The position numbers were made by a program, and so were the translations under genes. From a virus: a DNA stretch of 35,173 nucleotides. This document shows, one piece after another, positions 34,792 to 35,173 of this stretch; the first letter of the stretch is position 1, and the number at the start of each line of letters is the position of its first letter. The stretch lies in the IMG/VR virus record IMGVR_UViG_3300025093_000063, positions 1-35,173 of that record. One strand, 5' to 3'. A model generated the notes under the pieces. The model was given only the letters and a program-made list of their open reading frames with translations. It did no database searches and was not told where the DNA came from.

Positions 34792-35173
34792 TTTTTGCCT
34801 CTCTTTCGTAGTTTTCTACATATGCACTAAGTTCAGCATATTGTAGTTGTAGTTTCTTTTTGAATGATAAGTTAAATTGATATTCGTATTCAGGATATAA
34901 AGATTCTGCTTCTGCCATTAATCTTTGATACTCTTTGAATACATCAACCACTTCTTTTTCTGATGATAAGTTTCTAGCATAATCAAGCATTTCCATGTAA
35001 TCGTTAAACTTTCTATCACTTTCCCAACAATTCATCCATGAATTTATAAATGAACTTATATCTTTTTTGGCACCGTAATACACGGCATCTTGAAGAGCAT
35101 GTAGTTCATTTAAAATAGAATTTACTGCTGTATAAGATTTAAAACATTTACTTTTTAAGTCTAAATCTGTTTC
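34721..35173 (-). CDS. helical protein, C-terminal 150 aa (5' end outside window)
   Basis: The frame is open to the window edge, so the true start is outside; a GTG at 35083 is only an internal candidate. The visible 150 residues are almost wholly helical and Glu/Lys/Tyr-rich (e.g. WESDRKFNDYMEMLDYARNL), with a Ser/Thr/Glu tail (NNHSEESTSTSEALTQSVS). There is no beta-grasp or E2-like motif in this part. Its tail overlaps the JAMM gene by 71 bases, implying coupled expression. It may be a partner, substrate or scaffold of the E1-JAMM pair, or unrelated. The missing N-terminus could hold its identifying domain. Confidence 0.75.
   Translation of the reverse strand, partial: ETDLDLKSKCFKSYTAVNSILNELHALQDAVYYGAKKDISSFINSWMNCWESDRKFNDYMEMLDYARNLSSEKEVVDVFKEYQRLMAEAESLYPEYEYQFNLSFKKKLQLQYAELSAYVENYEREAKNGNENNHSEESTSTSEALTQSVS

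Noticed and set aside
1-35173. CRISPR arrays, tRNA genes, insertion sequences and integrase
   Set aside because: No regularly spaced repeats, cloverleaf-like sequence, transposase motifs or recombinase motifs were seen on reading; a tRNA scan would be needed to exclude a tRNA fully.

Overview
This window looks like part of an AT-rich double-stranded DNA tailed phage (Caudoviricetes), most likely short-tailed. It has two convergent gene blocks. Positions 1-27585 on the + strand hold lysis-like and membrane proteins, virion and tail proteins and a cassette of ejected proteins. Positions 27582-35173 on the - strand hold replication, recombination and regulatory genes. Genes are tightly packed, with ATGA or 1-nt overlaps and strong AGGAG-type ribosome binding sites. 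TGA is used as a stop and TTG/GTG as starts, so the standard bacterial code applies. The strong Shine-Dalgarno use argues against a Bacteroidota host. I saw no tRNA, integrase, terminase, major capsid or DNA polymerase gene, so those must lie outside the window. The host cannot be named.

The left block begins with small coiled-coil, membrane and zinc-ribbon proteins, a calcineurin-like phosphoesterase and a holin-like membrane protein (28-2182). A 158-aa virion-type protein follows, then a 2311-aa tail or virion protein with a beta-propeller-like C-terminal part, then a 2109-aa tail fibre carrying repeated IGTTSP motifs. After two short AT-rich gaps with candidate promoters comes a cassette of three Gly/Ala-rich, probably ejected proteins (16181-18702) and one giant 2958-aa protein (18709-27585).

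The main discovery candidate is that giant protein. It appears to contain a single-chain, two-barrel RNA polymerase core. Residues 1315-1359 reproduce the multisubunit beta-prime signature: an RxP element, a conserved Gln, His-Gly, then the metal-binding ADLDGD. An upstream LNPNG element at 1038-1042 resembles the beta-subunit NPLG motif, and a Lys-rich stretch lies before it. This is the order found in YonO-type, crAss-like virion and cellular RNA-directed RNA polymerases. Because it is the last gene of an ejection cassette, I infer that it is a virion RNA polymerase, injected with the genome to transcribe the early genes.

The right block is read from right to left: a truncated helical protein, a JAMM/JAB peptidase, a ThiF/E1-like activating enzyme, a Sak4-like ATPase, a probable ssDNA-binding protein, and an archaeo-eukaryotic primase fused to a DnaB/RecA-like helicase. 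These are followed by small membrane and HTH proteins, an HNH nuclease, four microproteins of 30-51 aa, a RecB/Cas4-like nuclease and three small proteins. The E1-JAB pair beside the replication genes suggests a phage ubiquitin-like or sulfur-carrier-like conjugation module whose modifier is not visible here. The two blocks meet tail to tail, with interlocked stop codons in a TTAA at 27582-27585.
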